From: Saprospiraceae bacterium
GTDB lineage: Bacteria; Bacteroidota; Bacteroidia; Chitinophagales; Saprospiraceae
DNA: 64,000 bases
Reading direction: 5' to 3'
Assembly: GCA_016714085.1 (NCBI GenBank)
Contig: JADJNW010000003.1
Location: 310,001 to 374,000, forward strand
Position numbers and translations under genes: made by a program
Notes under the pieces: generated by a model
Database searches by the model: none
Told to the model about the DNA's origin: nothing
Seen by the model: the letters and a program-made list of their open reading frames with translations, nothing else
Shown here: positions 9,324 to 20,092 of the stretch, piece by piece
Position numbering within the stretch: the first letter of the stretch is position 1
How the letters are laid out: the number at the start of each line of letters is the position of its first letter

Positions 9324-12302
9324 TTAGAATATTAATGTCAAGCCACCTGTTACTACTCTTGCTTGCGGGAAAGTGAAAAATTCAATACCCTGCGTCAAAA
9401 TAGTAGCAGCTGTACCTGTCAACTCAGGATCAAGACCGCTATAATCCGTGATTGTAATCAAGTTTTGAGCAGAAGCATACACTCTCAGTTTTTGTATGCC
9501 CATTTTGCTCGTGAGATTAGCCGGTAAACTATAACCTAATGTAATGTTTTTCAGGCGAATATAAGATCCATCTTCTACCAGGCGCGACGGACGAAGGTCA
9601 GCAGCATAGTTCTTGGAAACCATACGTGGCACATCTGTAATATCGCCAGGCTTCTGCCATCTATCCAATTGGCTGCGCATGAAGTTGGTGTTGCGCGTGC
9701 CGCCGTGTTCCAGGAAGAAGCGCGTCCAGTTCAACTGCTCATTGCCAAGGCTGTATTGCCAGAACATTGCAAAATCAAATCCTTTGAAAGTAATACTATT
9801 GTTGATGCCGCCAAACAAATCTGGCTGTGCATTACCAACAAAGAAACGGTCACGCCCAGGTACAAAAGCTTCCGTCTGGGAAGTGCCATTTACAGTGCGC
9901 CAGATAACATCACCCGTTTGAGGATCAACGCCTAGTTGGTCGTGGAACCAGAATGAAAAGACAGGTTGTCCTTCTTCCAGGCGGAATGGGCTTCTATTAT
10001 AGATTTCAATAGGCGCAAACAATTTTCTCACAACAGCTTCATTATGAGCCACATTGAAGCTAATATCCCAAGTAAAATCTGATTTTCTAATTGGTGTTGC
10101 ATTGATGGTCAATTCCCATCCCTGGTTTTCTACTTCACCAAAATTCTGGGTTTGGCTAGAGAAACCGGTAGTGCGAGGCAGTGGCACATCTAGCAAAAGA
10201 TCGCGCGTGTATTTATTGTACCAGTCGAAGTTCAAGACGATACGCTCATTGAATAAGCCTAAATCCAAACCGAAATCAATTTGAGTTGTCTCTTCCCATT
10301 TCAAGTTAGGATTTGCCAATTGCTGCGGGCGTGTACCTGCGGAAGAAGTATAATTCGATCCTCCTGTCCACAAACCCAAAGAAGCAAAATTGTCAATACC
10401 GCTCTGGTTACCTGTGATACCGTAGCTACCGCGCAGTTTCAATTCATTAATAAAACTACCCTCCGGGAAGAAAGGCTCTTGCGACAAACGCCAAGCCGCA
10501 CCAATAGAGGGGAAAGTTCCCCAGCGATTTTTTTCACCAAAACGAGAAGAACCATCACGGCGCACGTTCACCGTTACAATATATTTGCCAGCGAAATCAT
10601 AATTAAGCCGTCCAAACAGAGAAGCAATGCCCCATTCCGTGCCCGTAGAAGAAGAAGTTTGAATAGCTGCAGAAGTAATGCGACGGAAATCATTACTTGG
10701 AAATCCTTGACCAGAAGCACGTGTAAACTCATTTCTTGAGGTTTGCACCGACTGCCCCAGCAATACAGTGAGGTAATGTTCTCCAGCCAATGCTTTTTGG
10801 AAAGTAAGAATATTTTCCCAAATCAGGTTGTCGTCCAAAGTAACAGCAGAAACCGCAGATCCGCTCACGGCTACCCCAGTATTCAATTGGGTCGGAGCGT
10901 AATTATCTTCCTTGATTTCATTGTAATCGACGCTACCACTGGTTTTGAATTTCAAATAAGGCAAGATTTCCCACTCACCATAAATATTTGCCAAAATACG
11001 ATTCACCGCCATTTGACGATCGTCAAAATTCACCACCGCGATCGGATTTTCAAAAATAGAGAACTTTGTGAACGAACCGTCCGCATTATAAGGCGAGATA
11101 TTGGGAGGCAAGAAATAAGCGCCACCCATTGCACCACTGATATTATCGTCATTACCTATCCGGGTGCGATCGTTTCTGGAATACAGGATGCTCGTTCCAA
11201 GCTTTATCTTATCACTTGCATCAAAATCAAGATTTAAACGCCCCGTATAACGTGTGAATTTAGTGCCAATCAATACCCCGTCTTGATCGAAATAATTACC
11301 ACTGACGAAGTAACGCACTTTATCCGAACCCCCAGAAATCGACAAATCCGTATTGAAAATAGGAGCTGCGTCATCATAGATAAAAGAATTCCAATCGGTA
11401 TCATATTTGCCACTGTCATTATTAGGATAAAGTGGCGTAGCGCCAGCATTGGTGCGGGCTTCATTAATCAGCGTCTCAAATTCAGCTGCATTCACCAACT
11501 GATCAGAAGGATCACGAGCAAAATTTTGTGCACCTGCATAAACGTTTAAAGTTACTCTGGCATTTTGACTTTTTTTACCGCGTTTGGTCGTAATCAATAC
11601 CACACCATTTGCCGCGCGAGCACCATAAATGGCAGTTGCCGAAGCATCTTTAAGTACTTCCACCGATTCAATATCCGCCGGATTCAAGTCAGCTAAAGGG
11701 TTTGTACGTTGTCCTCCTGTACCTTGTGATTCCAATGGCGCAGAAACCACTGGAATTCCATCGATTACATATAAAGGATCGCTACTGGCTGTAATAGAAG
11801 TCGTACCTCGCACACGCACAAACATACCACCACCCGGTGTACCCGAGTTAGAGCTAATTTGTACCCCCGCAGCACGACCTTGCACCAATTGATCTATACT
11901 CGCAGAAGGCAAGTTTTGAATGTCCTCTGCTTTTACAGAGCTTACTGCGCTGGTCAATACCCTTCGTCCTTGCGAGCCGTAGCCTGTCACGACTATCTCA
12001 TCAAGGAATGCCACGCTGCTTTCCATCACCAAATCAATCGTGGTGCGGTTGCCAACAGTGACTTCAACTGTTTTAAGACCAGTGTAGGAAATTACAAGGA
12101 CAGCATCATCGCCAGGAACTGTGAGGGCATATTTGCCATCTACATCGGTGACTGTACCAGCAGAAGTACCTTTTATCAGAATGGATGCCCCGATCACAGG
12201 TATTCCATCTTCAGCGGAGGTAATTACCCCAGATACCTCTTTTTGCCCAATAGCAAGAACAGCCACTAGCAATAGCGGCAAAACCAAGAGAAATCTTCTC
12301 AT
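9324..12302 (-). CDS. SusC/RagA-family TonB-dependent transporter
   Basis: Outer-membrane 22-strand barrel that imports oligosaccharides or peptides using TonB energy. I choose the ATG at 12302 because it opens directly into a signal peptide (MRRFLLVLPLLLVAVLAIGQ). Next comes a carboxypeptidase-regulatory-like domain (ITSAEDGIPVIGASILIKGT; about residues 20-95), then the SusC signature region EIVVTGYGSQGRRVLTSAVS and the plug (DQLVQGRAAGVQISSNSGTP; IESVEVLKDASATAIYGARA). The rest is the barrel, ending in aromatic-rich QARVVTGGLTLIF. The product has 992 residues and is intact. With susD downstream it forms a polysaccharide-utilisation-type pair, but no glycosidase or regulator is adjacent, so the substrate cannot be guessed. 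Confidence 0.95.
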   Translation of the reverse strand: MRRFLLVLPLLLVAVLAIGQKEVSGVITSAEDGIPVIGASILIKGTSAGTVTDVDGKYALTVPGDDAVLVISYTGLKTVEVTVGNRTTIDLVMESSVAFLDEIVVTGYGSQGRRVLTSAVSSVKAEDIQNLPSASIDQLVQGRAAGVQISSNSGTPGGGMFVRVRGTTSITASSDPLYVIDGIPVVSAPLESQGTGGQRTNPLADLNPADIESVEVLKDASATAIYGARAANGVVLITTKRGKKSQNARVTLNVYAGAQNFARDPSDQLVNAAEFETLINEARTNAGATPLYPNNDSGKYDTDWNSFIYDDAAPIFNTDLSISGGSDKVRYFVSGNYFDQDGVLIGTKFTRYTGRLNLDFDASDKIKLGTSILYSRNDRTRIGNDDNISGAMGGAYFLPPNISPYNADGSFTKFSIFENPIAVVNFDDRQMAVNRILANIYGEWEILPYLKFKTSGSVDYNEIKEDNYAPTQLNTGVAVSGSAVSAVTLDDNLIWENILTFQKALAGEHYLTVLLGQSVQTSRNEFTRASGQGFPSNDFRRITSAAIQTSSSTGTEWGIASLFGRLNYDFAGKYIVTVNVRRDGSSRFGEKNRWGTFPSIGAAWRLSQEPFFPEGSFINELKLRGSYGITGNQSGIDNFASLGLWTGGSNYTSSAGTRPQQLANPNLKWEETTQIDFGLDLGLFNERIVLNFDWYNKYTRDLLLDVPLPRTTGFSSQTQNFGEVENQGWELTINATPIRKSDFTWDISFNVAHNEAVVRKLFAPIEIYNRSPFRLEEGQPVFSFWFHDQLGVDPQTGDVIWRTVNGTSQTEAFVPGRDRFFVGNAQPDLFGGINNSITFKGFDFAMFWQYSLGNEQLNWTRFFLEHGGTRNTNFMRSQLDRWQKPGDITDVPRMVSKNYAADLRPSRLVEDGSYIRLKNITLGYSLPANLTSKMGIQKLRVYASAQNLITITDYSGLDPELTGTAATILTQGIEFFTFPQARVVTGGLTLIF

Positions 12303-12765
12303 ACTAAAATGGGTTTTAAGTGTTTTTATCCAATAAAATTCCAATACGAAAGCTAACGAACATTTGTTCGTAGTTTTTTTATTACGCTTGGCTCTAAGGG
12401 TTAATTATTTGGAAACTATAGTTTATGGAAACAGATTATAATGATCGCAGATGAAAATACAACGAAAATTTTCTGCTAATCGCTGCTAATAAAAAATAGA
12501 TGAAATCGCTAAAAAAGTTGTTTATTTTTTAGCAACGCTATGAAATAATTGCAAATCTTTCAATTGGAAGTCGAAGATTTTTTCTCTTAAAAAATTGAAA
12601 AACGTGTTCCGCCAACCCTAACTTTTGCTACCTTTTCATAAGACAAATTTTTTTCACGCTTTTTTCATTTTTTACCGAATTTGTTTAAAACTGCTCTTTT
12701 TTTAAGCGTATCAATTGTTATACACCAGTATCAATCAACCTCATTTTAAGAAAAATTTCAATGTA
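12303..12765. other. AT-rich intergenic region upstream of susC
   Basis: About 460 bases between the susC start and the stop of the M1 peptidase gene. It must hold the susC promoter, but I see no convincing TAnnTTTG box on the minus strand. There are A/T-rich direct words (TGCTAATCGCTGCTAATAAA near 12475) and no open frame worth calling. Confidence 0.4.
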
Positions 12766-14421
12766 TTATTTTCCAATTTCAAACAGTAACCAACCATCGG
12801 GATCAATGATCGGTTTATCGATTTTACCAATCGGAATCGTGACACCTTCCGCAGGAATCTGAATGCGTTGCCTTTTATTGCCAATTTCTATTTCCACCGG
12901 CATCAGGAAAGGCATATCTTTCACTGGTGATTCCCAACGTAAATTAAGTTTGCCATTTTCTATTTTTGAATACAACTTCGGCAACTGAGACTGCCTCAAA
13001 TACACTTCAAAGAACCAATCCAGATTCAGTCCAGATTCAGTCTCACAAATGCTAAGAAAATCGTCGGTTGTAGCAAAACGCGTTTGACGCCCATCGGTAA
13101 TGCGCTCCATTGCAGGGTCAGGATAAGCCATACGCCGCAAGGCTCGAAAGAATGCGACATCGCCCATCACATAGCGGAGTGTATGCAATACCCACGCGCC
13201 TTTGTCATAAATCGGTGCCTGGTAAATTTCATCGCTGGTTTTGGATACTCGTGGGGCAACCGCCAAACGATTGCTGAAACCCCGCATACTCTGCATATAC
13301 TGTCGATAAACCGCTTTACCCTGGGTTTGCTCTACATACAAGGGTTGCATATAAGAACCAAAACCTTCGTGTAGCCACATATCGCGCCAGTCGGAGTTGG
13401 TCACCAGATTTCCCCACCATTCATGCGCCAATTCATGTTGGTGCAAGGCATCAAAGCCCCAATCTTTCCCGGTCATAGAGGCATTATTGAAATTTGCGCC
13501 GTAGGCAATAATACTTTGATGTTCCATGCCAAGATGAGGTGTTTGAGCTACGCCATATTTATCTGCTCTGAACGGGTAAGGCCCACAAAATTTTTCAAAA
13601 AAACGCAGGTGATCGAGGATTTCTGGAAATAGCTTTTGTCCTTTTTCATAATCCTCCGGAAGTACATAAAATACAACCGGATATTGCTCTCCTGTTACAC
13701 AATCCATTTTATCTTCGATAACACGATAAGGCGCAATATTTAGTGCAACATTATAAATATTAATCGGATTTGAAATAAACCAATGATAAGTACTGGTATT
13801 ATTATTATGCTTTTCAATATTTCCGAGGCTTCCATTAGAAGCAACGACTAATGGGTCGGGTACTCGAATATGCAGGGCCATCGAATCGGGTTCATCCGAA
13901 ACATGATCTTTGCAAGGCCACCAAATATCTGCGCCTTCGCCCTGACAGGAAGTGGCTATCCAATGCGCGCCGCTTGGCGTCTTCGCCCAACTAAATCCGC
14001 CATCCCAAGGTGCTTGCGGCGCGGGGCGAGGCTTGCCACCGTAGGCAATTTCTACTGCCACTTTGTCGCCGGGCTGATATGTCTTTTTCAAATCAATCCA
14101 GATTTTGCCAACCTGACGATGATAAGCAGCTATTTCGCGTTTGCCCGTAAGCCTCATATTCCATATACCATTGATTGTCAATAAAAGTATCCAGATCAAG
14201 CACCAACCAATACATCGGCTGCACCACTTGCGCTTCCACTCTGAGAATGCCTTCAATACTTTTTGATCCGGGGAAACTTCCAGCGTTAATTCATAAAATT
14301 TTACATCATAAGCCGCTTGTTCCGGCATCAAGATTCCGCCAGAGTCATATATATCCATTTGAGCATTAGCTGCAAAGGCAAAATTCAGAATTAACATTAA
14401 AAATATTAGCGCTTTATACAT
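12766..14421 (-). CDS. M1-family (gluzincin) aminopeptidase, exported, with scrambled segment
   Basis: Zinc peptidase that removes N-terminal residues from peptides. It has a signal peptide (MYKALIFLMLILNFAFAANA), a beta-rich N-terminal domain, the exopeptidase motif variant GMEHQSIIAYG, and the zinc site HELAHEWWGN with the downstream Glu in WLHEGFGSYM. The 551-residue length fits short Bacteroidota M1 enzymes without the C-terminal HEAT domain. Residues about 57-90 as written are Trp/Cys-rich and do not fit the fold. Reading one base over there gives SIEGILRVEAQVVQPMYWLV and LDLDTFIDNQWYME, a normal M1 beta-sheet segment, so two compensating indels have scrambled roughly 35 residues (about 14150-14255). 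Confidence 0.85.
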   Translation of the reverse strand: MYKALIFLMLILNFAFAANAQMDIYDSGGILMPEQAAYDVKFYELTLEVSPDQKVLKAFSEWKRKWCSRCIGWCLIWILLLTINGIWNMRLTGKREIAAYHRQVGKIWIDLKKTYQPGDKVAVEIAYGGKPRPAPQAPWDGGFSWAKTPSGAHWIATSCQGEGADIWWPCKDHVSDEPDSMALHIRVPDPLVVASNGSLGNIEKHNNNTSTYHWFISNPINIYNVALNIAPYRVIEDKMDCVTGEQYPVVFYVLPEDYEKGQKLFPEILDHLRFFEKFCGPYPFRADKYGVAQTPHLGMEHQSIIAYGANFNNASMTGKDWGFDALHQHELAHEWWGNLVTNSDWRDMWLHEGFGSYMQPLYVEQTQGKAVYRQYMQSMRGFSNRLAVAPRVSKTSDEIYQAPIYDKGAWVLHTLRYVMGDVAFFRALRRMAYPDPAMERITDGRQTRFATTDDFLSICETESGLNLDWFFEVYLRQSQLPKLYSKIENGKLNLRWESPVKDMPFLMPVEIEIGNKRQRIQIPAEGVTIPIGKIDKPIIDPDGWLLFEIGK

Positions 14422-14487
14422 TTTGATTATATTTATATTTACACAGTTTTATAAAAAGATAAAATAGATTTTTATTGTTTTTCATCA

Positions 14488-15215
14488 TCATAAATATCTA
14501 ACTGTATGATGGATTTGTCCATCTTTTAAATCGATAATACGAAAGCCCGGCCGTTGATGATCTACTTGAAACGACTCAGAAAACTGTCCGATTTGATAAA
14601 ATGTGGACGGTGTAATGTGCATATTGATATTATGATATTGTACCGTTTTTTCAACATGATAATGCCCGCAAAAAATTGTAATAGAAAGTGAATGATTTAA
14701 AAAATATTTTGAATCGCTTCGCAATCAAGTAAAGGATAATTCATATCCATATAAGGAACGCCCGCCAAAAGCGGCGGATGGTGCATAAATATAATGCAAT
14801 TTTGTTGAATTGTCTGCATCTGCCGGCTTAGCCAATCCTTTTGCTGTAAAGAAACTTGCCCTACAGCGGTATCAAGAAATAGAACTGGTATATCATTAAA
14901 ATATTTTAAAAAATAAAGCTCCTTATCATGTAAATATTCTAATAATCCAAAAGATGTTGCCATCTGTACCGAATCATCATGATTGCCCGAAATTAAATCA
15001 TAAGGTACAGATAATGAATCGAGTAGATATTTTACCCAGGCATATACCTCAGCGCTGCCATGCCGAAAGCATAAATCGCCTGTAATGACTAAATGATCGG
15101 GATTTAGTTGCATCGCAGCTTCCAATACGAGTTGGAAATTGGCACGTACGTCCACCCCGAAAGTGTCCTCCCCCACCTCACCGAGATGCGGATCCGTAAT
15201 TTGTATAATTCTCAT
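14488..15215 (-). pseudogene. Calcineurin-like metallophosphoesterase (CpdA-like), frameshifted
   Basis: Class III cyclic-nucleotide phosphodiesterase-like enzyme with a two-metal site. Motifs in order: ITDPHLGE (D-x-H), VITGDLCFRHGS (GD), LISGNHDDS (GNHD), IFMHHPPL, and in the second piece FCGHYHVEKT (GHxH). The first frame stops at 14697 in a run of six T. A seventh T restores NIFLNHSLSITIFCGHYHVE and the frame to 14488. The corrected protein is about 243 residues, normal for CpdA-type enzymes. I infer 3',5'-cAMP hydrolysis only from similarity of motifs; other phosphodiesters are possible. Confidence 0.8.
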
Positions 15216-15543
15216 AGTATTTTTACATATAAAATGTAAAATTTGAAATAAGAAATATAAAAGTAATAATTTTTAAATCTCCCATTTCAAATCTCGCATT
15301 TTTTCAAGTTTCTCCAAGTTTCCTGCCTGTTTTGCTAGTAAATTTTAATTTTAGGCGCTTGACTTACGACGGAAAAATAGAGAAAATAGGCAGGACTGCC
15401 AAGTAATTATGCCCAATATTATACCATGATGAAAATGATTAGACGTGATTTTCTTGATTGATTCCCTTAATTTATAAGGATTTTACACGCAATAAATACG
15501 CCATCATCAATTGTGCCGTAGGCATCCATTCGGAAAAATGGTA
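15216..15543. other. Intergenic region between phosphoesterase and GNAT gene
   Basis: About 330 bases. Near 15475-15543 the minus-strand GNAT frame stays open past its TAA for another 23 codons (EWMPTAQLMMAYLLRVKSL), which might be a read-through remnant. The rest shows no open frame, hairpin or repeat that I would call. Confidence 0.3.
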
Positions 15544-16035
15544 TTATTGGAGGTTTAATTCGTATAAAGGTAAATCCCTGCCAGGAATAGAGGAAGGATA
15601 GTGATCTAACAGTTGCCCGCCGTACCGCTCATAAAAGCCCGTAGCATTGGGATCTGCATAAAAACAAAACTTTGAAATATTTTTTAATCTGCAATATGAT
15701 AGCAAATGCTCCATTAAAGCGTCCCCAATTCTTTTGCGAATCCAATCGGGGTGAATAAACATATTTTCCAACCAAAGTCCTTGAGGATGAAATAATTTCC
15801 CAACAAAATAATCTTTAATATTATATGTTATTGAATAAAAACCCGCAATATTATTTTCTACTTCGGCAACAAAAAATGCTTGCTCTTGTAGCATTCGCGG
15901 CGTAATTGTTAGCTCTTCGCGCCAAAGCGTTTTGTATTCTTCCGGATAATCCCAGTAGAATTTGGAAGCGAACATGATATCGGTTAAAGTTTGATATTCA
16001 TCAAGGCGAGCCGCGCGAATTTTAGCATTATCCAT
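15544..16035 (-). CDS. GNAT-family N-acetyltransferase
   Basis: A 163-residue cytoplasmic acetyl-CoA-dependent transferase. The GNAT core is visible: a beta-strand with FFVAEVENNIAGFYSITYNI, then LWLENMFIHPDWIRKRIGDA, containing the acetyl-CoA pyrophosphate-binding turn (RKRIGDAL in place of the usual Q/RxxGxG/A), and a C-terminal KFCFYADPNATGFYERYGGQ, the classic 'NxxAxxFYxxxGF'-type segment. The substrate cannot be predicted. It stands alone on this strand, ten bases upstream of the start of the stop codon region of the peptidase gene at 16046-17699. Confidence 0.85.
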   Translation of the reverse strand: MDNAKIRAARLDEYQTLTDIMFASKFYWDYPEEYKTLWREELTITPRMLQEQAFFVAEVENNIAGFYSITYNIKDYFVGKLFHPQGLWLENMFIHPDWIRKRIGDALMEHLLSYCRLKNISKFCFYADPNATGFYERYGGQLLDHYPSSIPGRDLPLYELNLQ

Positions 16036-16045
16036 TGATACTGAA

Positions 16046-17699
16046 TCAATTAGTATTTACAAATCTAAACACGCACCAACGCTCCACTTGTCCATTTTCA
16101 TTAATCCAAAACATGATTTCCCGCGCCGGGTAAACGAGCAATTCACCTTGCACAGTCTGAATAATTTTATCGGGCGAGCGATAAGCTTGCATTAACTTTT
16201 CTCTGGTATCACCAATTTTAATATCAAGCAGTGTTTTACCTAAATAATCTTCATTTGTAAATGCAGCACAGCGTAGCGTTTCTGGCTAATGAAATGCGCA
16301 AAAATTTTAGATTGCTCCAGAAACATTTTTTTATCTGTTCTGCTCCATTGCCCTTGCATTCCTGGGCTTTCCAATTTTATAATTGTATCAAATGCCGGCT
16401 GCCGCAAGAAAAGATCGAGCGATACTTTTTCGATTTGCTCGCGTTCGTTGCTTTTTTCCAGGCGATTAGAAATTGTTTCAAAAACGCCATTTTGCAAAAT
16501 TTCGGTATTAGTCGCTGCCAGCGCGTTGCCCATTGTTGCTGCCTCCGCCCATAATTTCAGTGCATTTACAGAATCTTGTTGTACTGCCAAAAGTATGCCA
16601 CGAAGTACCAGCGCATCCGATTGCATTTTTGTTTGTTTTTGACCCTGGGCTTCCCGCTCTGCTTTTTTGCGAAGAGCAAGGCCTGCGCAAATTGCTCCTC
16701 GCTTAAATCCTCATCTTCTTGATTCGCCGATATGCCCAACAAAATATAAGCACAACCCTGATTAATTAAGGCTGTTGAGTACTCCGGGTCAAGTGAACGC
16801 GCCTGCTCGAAGTAAGCAATTGCATCCTGAAGTAATTGCGCTCTTTTCTCTTGAGTCGCCTTGTCTTCATTGGTTCGGAGGCTCTCCCCTATCCTGGCTT
16901 TTACATCTAATTCCAAAGGCAACCCGTAAGGCATCTGTCCTTTTTTGAATAATTGCAAAGCGCTCAAAGTATAATAAACACCAATATTATTATAAACCTC
17001 GCGCGCGCGGTAGCCTTCACGAAGGATCATTTGATAATAAGCAATAGCATCTTCGTAAAGCCCCAAAGCGACCATGCAATTCGCCGTTTCAAAAAATCCG
17101 AGCAGGACTTCCAGTTTTTCTGCACTTTTTTGTGCTAAAAGAATGCGTTCCTGCAATTTTGGATAGCCCGGCAATGATTCATCCCGGCCATAGTTTTCAT
17201 ATAATTTTGGAAAAAATTCCGGCAATATTTTTTGTACATTATAGCCTGCCGAAAATGCCAACAAGCCGCCCCAAAGGTCTGCCTGCACTTCGTCGGCCAA
17301 CCAACCATCTTTAATTTCTTTACTCAAATCCATATTAGCAAATGCTCTGGAAAATTCATGCTCCCAGGAATGCCCGGCGTAATAGTGAATCAATTCATGC
17401 GAGAGGAGCGCTGCGAGCGCATTGAGTGAATCCGCGCCAAAACTGCGGCAAACCTGATATGCTTTTGCGCCCAAAAAAATTGTTTGGCCACTTATGCGGG
17501 CTAATTCAGTGGTATCGCTTACAAATTTCAACTGAGGCCGAGGCAATCCGAAATCGCCGCGCGCATCAATCAATCTTTGAAAAACGTTTTGAGATACTTC
17601 ATTTTCATTAGAAAAAGCATAGCTATCAGATGCGCTTGCCACAAAGCGGAATAAAAAAAACAGGATTCCAAAATATAGAATTAAAAGGCGTTTTCGCAT
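16046..17699 (-). pseudogene. Exported M48-like metallopeptidase with TPR repeats, two frameshifts (copy A)
   Basis: A signal peptide (MRKRLLILYFGILFFLFRFV) precedes a compact zinc-peptidase domain with HELIHYYAGHSWEHEF (HExxH, His101 to His105) and a downstream DEVQADLWGG that matches the third-ligand ExxAD motif of M48. TPR-like helices follow (GLYEDAIAYYQMILREGYRA; DAIAYFEQARSLDPEYSTAL). Two lesions break the frame: one A missing near 16655, and one base near 16262. Restored, the protein continues through DSVNALKLWAEAATMGNALA to a C-terminal GKTLLDIKIGDTREKLMQAY and FWINENGQVERWCVFRF, ending at 16046. This end matches the paralogue at 21274-22956 (GKTLEDIGLGAFRDDIIAKY; LERWCVYRL). About 550 residues in all. 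Likely periplasmic. Confidence 0.75.
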
Positions 17700-17896
17700 A
17701 ATTGCAGTTTTCTGAAATTATTTATACAAATCAACGATAAGGGTCTTATAAAAATTCCGCAATTTTACAAATATCGATGAAAGCCAAGGTTTTATCTATT
17801 TGTTGCTACAAAAATGGAACGAATTTTATAAACTTTAGCTTGATTCAATCAACTAAACATAGCGCATGACAAAATGACTACGCTAAACCAAGCATT

Positions 17897-20068
17897 ATGA
17901 GAACGCTTTTGTTGTTTGTTTTCTTAACCTTTGTGCTTGCGCTAAATGCTCAAGCACCCTCCTTTGTGAATCAAGGCAAAACCTGGGCGGTTGTGGTAGG
18001 CGTGTCTGATTATCAAGATAAGGAAATCAGTGATTTGCTTTATGCGCACGAAGATGCGAAGGCTTTTTATGATTTTTTGCAATCGCCAGCGGGCGGAAAT
18101 ATTCCTGCCGAGCAAATCAAAGTATTATTGAACAAAGATGCCACCACTGCCAATATTGATAATGCTTTTGGCTGGTTGATAGAGGCAGCAGGTGCTGGCG
18201 ATCAAGTGCTGATTTATTTTTCCGGTCACGGCGATGTGGAAACGCGCACTTTTCAAAATCATGGCTTTCTGCTCACCTACGATTCGCCTTCTAAGTCCTA
18301 CGTAGCAGGAGCTTATCCGCTGTTTTTTCTACAATCAGTGATTTCTACACTTTCTCAAAAGAATGGAGCCAAAGTAATTATGATCGCCGATGCTTGTCGT
18401 TCGGGGGCGCTGGCAGGTATGAGTATTAATGGGCCACAAGCAACCGCGCAGTATTTGCAGCAACAATTTGCCAATGAAATAAAAATCCTGGCGTGTGGCC
18501 CTACCGAATACTCCGTAGAAGGCAAGCAATGGGGCGGCGGGCATGGCGCTTTCACTTATAATTTGCTGGAAGGCTTGACTGGCTTAGCGGACAAGGATGG
18601 GAATTATGAAATCAATTTGTTTGAAATACGTCGTTATCTCGAAGATAAAGTTCCGGCAGAAACTGCGCCCAATAGCCAAATCCCAATGACCATAGGCGCT
18701 AATGCTCGAATCACCTACGTTGATCCTTCGACAATGCAAGCTTTGCAGATGAAAAAAGCAAGCGAATCGCCTACCATTGCGATGGTAGGATCAAAAGGGG
18801 TTATTCCACAAAATGACTCTTTGGCAAAGCTTTGGTACAAAGGGTTTGAGGATGCGCTGGCACAAAAACATTTGCTGGAACCCACTGATAGTAGCGCTTA
18901 CCATTATTTTCAGTTATTGCTTCAAAAGCAGGAATTGGCTACTTTACATAATTTGATGCGGCGCAATTTGGCTACTGCTTTACAGGACGATGCCCAGCAA
19001 GCAATCAATGCGTATCTGAAAACTGCTCCCGAAGAAATGGCCCGGCGTTGGCGTGGGAACTCGCCTTATCGTCATATTCCAACTTATTTGGAAAAGTCTA
19101 TCGAATTGCTTGGGCAAGAACATTATATGTATAAAACACTGAAAGCAAAGCAATTGTATTTTGAAGGATTGATTTTGCGAATGGACGGCGAAATGCAGGA
19201 ATCCAAAGAATTATTCCAAAAAGCTTTGCAAAAATTAGAAGAAGCCTTGCAATACGAACAAAGAGGCGCTTACCTCTTCAATGAATTGGGAATGATTCAG
19301 GGCGCTTTGGAACAAGTGGAAAAAGAAATTGCCTCTTACCATAAAGCCATCGAATTATCACCTACCTGGGCGATGCCTTTCAATAATCTTGGCTCTCAGT
19401 ATGAAAAGCAGAATCAATTGGATACAGCAAAATATTATTTCGAGCAAACAATAGCGCTCCAGCCCGATTTGGCCATCGCCTATTATAATTTGGGAACAGT
19501 CCTGATGCAACAAGAGCAATTGGAAGAAGCTAAGAAAAATTTACAAAAAGCGATTGAATTGGATTCGTTATTGGACATTGCTTATCATAATTTGGGGAGC
19601 ATTTTATACAGCGAAGAAAAATACACATCGGCCCAACCCATTTTAGAAAAACTGATCAAAGTAAATCCCCAGTTTGCCGATGGATACTATCTTTTGGCGA
19701 GTACTTTTTTGGCGACCGACCAATATCAAAAAGCGGAGCAAATGTACAAGGAAGCGCTCCGATTAAATCCTGAGCATCCGTATATCCATTTTGGTTTGGG
19801 AATGTCGTATGAAAATTTGGGTCAATTTGATAAAGCAATTGCTGCGTATCAGAAAAATTTGGAAATCACACCAGCCTGGACGTATCCGAATTACAGCATT
19901 AGCATTTGTTTTGCTGAAAAAGGAGCGCAGGAAGAAGCGTTAATATGGTTAGAAAAATCGCTGGAATTAGAACTCGTCACCTTAGAGGAATTAGAAAAAG
20001 AACGCGCATTCGATTCTATTCGACAAAGCGATATATTTAAACAATTGATAACGAAGTATTTCCCGTAA
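17897..20068 (+). CDS. Exported caspase-like (C14) peptidase with TPR repeats (copy A)
   Basis: A 723-residue protein with a signal peptide (MRTLLLFVFLTFVLALNAQ). A caspase-fold domain follows (about residues 27-265). The catalytic dyad is visible: His111 in VLIYFSGHGDVETR and Cys167 in VIMIADACRSGALAG. The downstream CGPTEYSVEGKQWGGGHGAF and ADKDGNYEINLFEIRRYL are typical of bacterial metacaspase-like C14 proteins. Residues about 400-700 are TPR motifs (AMPFNNLGSQYEKQNQLDTA; LAIAYYNLGTVLMQQEQLEE; PYIHFGLGMSYENLGQFDKA). An exported caspase is unusual, since most act in the cytoplasm. The start is divergent from the M48-like gene at 16046-17699 with a 197-base shared promoter region. Targets are unknown. 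Confidence 0.9.
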   Translation: MRTLLLFVFLTFVLALNAQAPSFVNQGKTWAVVVGVSDYQDKEISDLLYAHEDAKAFYDFLQSPAGGNIPAEQIKVLLNKDATTANIDNAFGWLIEAAGAGDQVLIYFSGHGDVETRTFQNHGFLLTYDSPSKSYVAGAYPLFFLQSVISTLSQKNGAKVIMIADACRSGALAGMSINGPQATAQYLQQQFANEIKILACGPTEYSVEGKQWGGGHGAFTYNLLEGLTGLADKDGNYEINLFEIRRYLEDKVPAETAPNSQIPMTIGANARITYVDPSTMQALQMKKASESPTIAMVGSKGVIPQNDSLAKLWYKGFEDALAQKHLLEPTDSSAYHYFQLLLQKQELATLHNLMRRNLATALQDDAQQAINAYLKTAPEEMARRWRGNSPYRHIPTYLEKSIELLGQEHYMYKTLKAKQLYFEGLILRMDGEMQESKELFQKALQKLEEALQYEQRGAYLFNELGMIQGALEQVEKEIASYHKAIELSPTWAMPFNNLGSQYEKQNQLDTAKYYFEQTIALQPDLAIAYYNLGTVLMQQEQLEEAKKNLQKAIELDSLLDIAYHNLGSILYSEEKYTSAQPILEKLIKVNPQFADGYYLLASTFLATDQYQKAEQMYKEALRLNPEHPYIHFGLGMSYENLGQFDKAIAAYQKNLEITPAWTYPNYSISICFAEKGAQEEALIWLEKSLELELVTLEELEKERAFDSIRQSDIFKQLITKYFP

Positions 20069-20092
20069 TCAATATCTCTCATGTCTTTATCT

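Noticed and set aside
10281..10739. Plus-strand frame inside susC
   Set aside because: It is an antisense shadow of a clear TonB-dependent transporter and has no homology features.
15475..15543. Extension of the GNAT protein past its stop
   Set aside because: The extra 23 codons have no family support and the protein already has a normal length.
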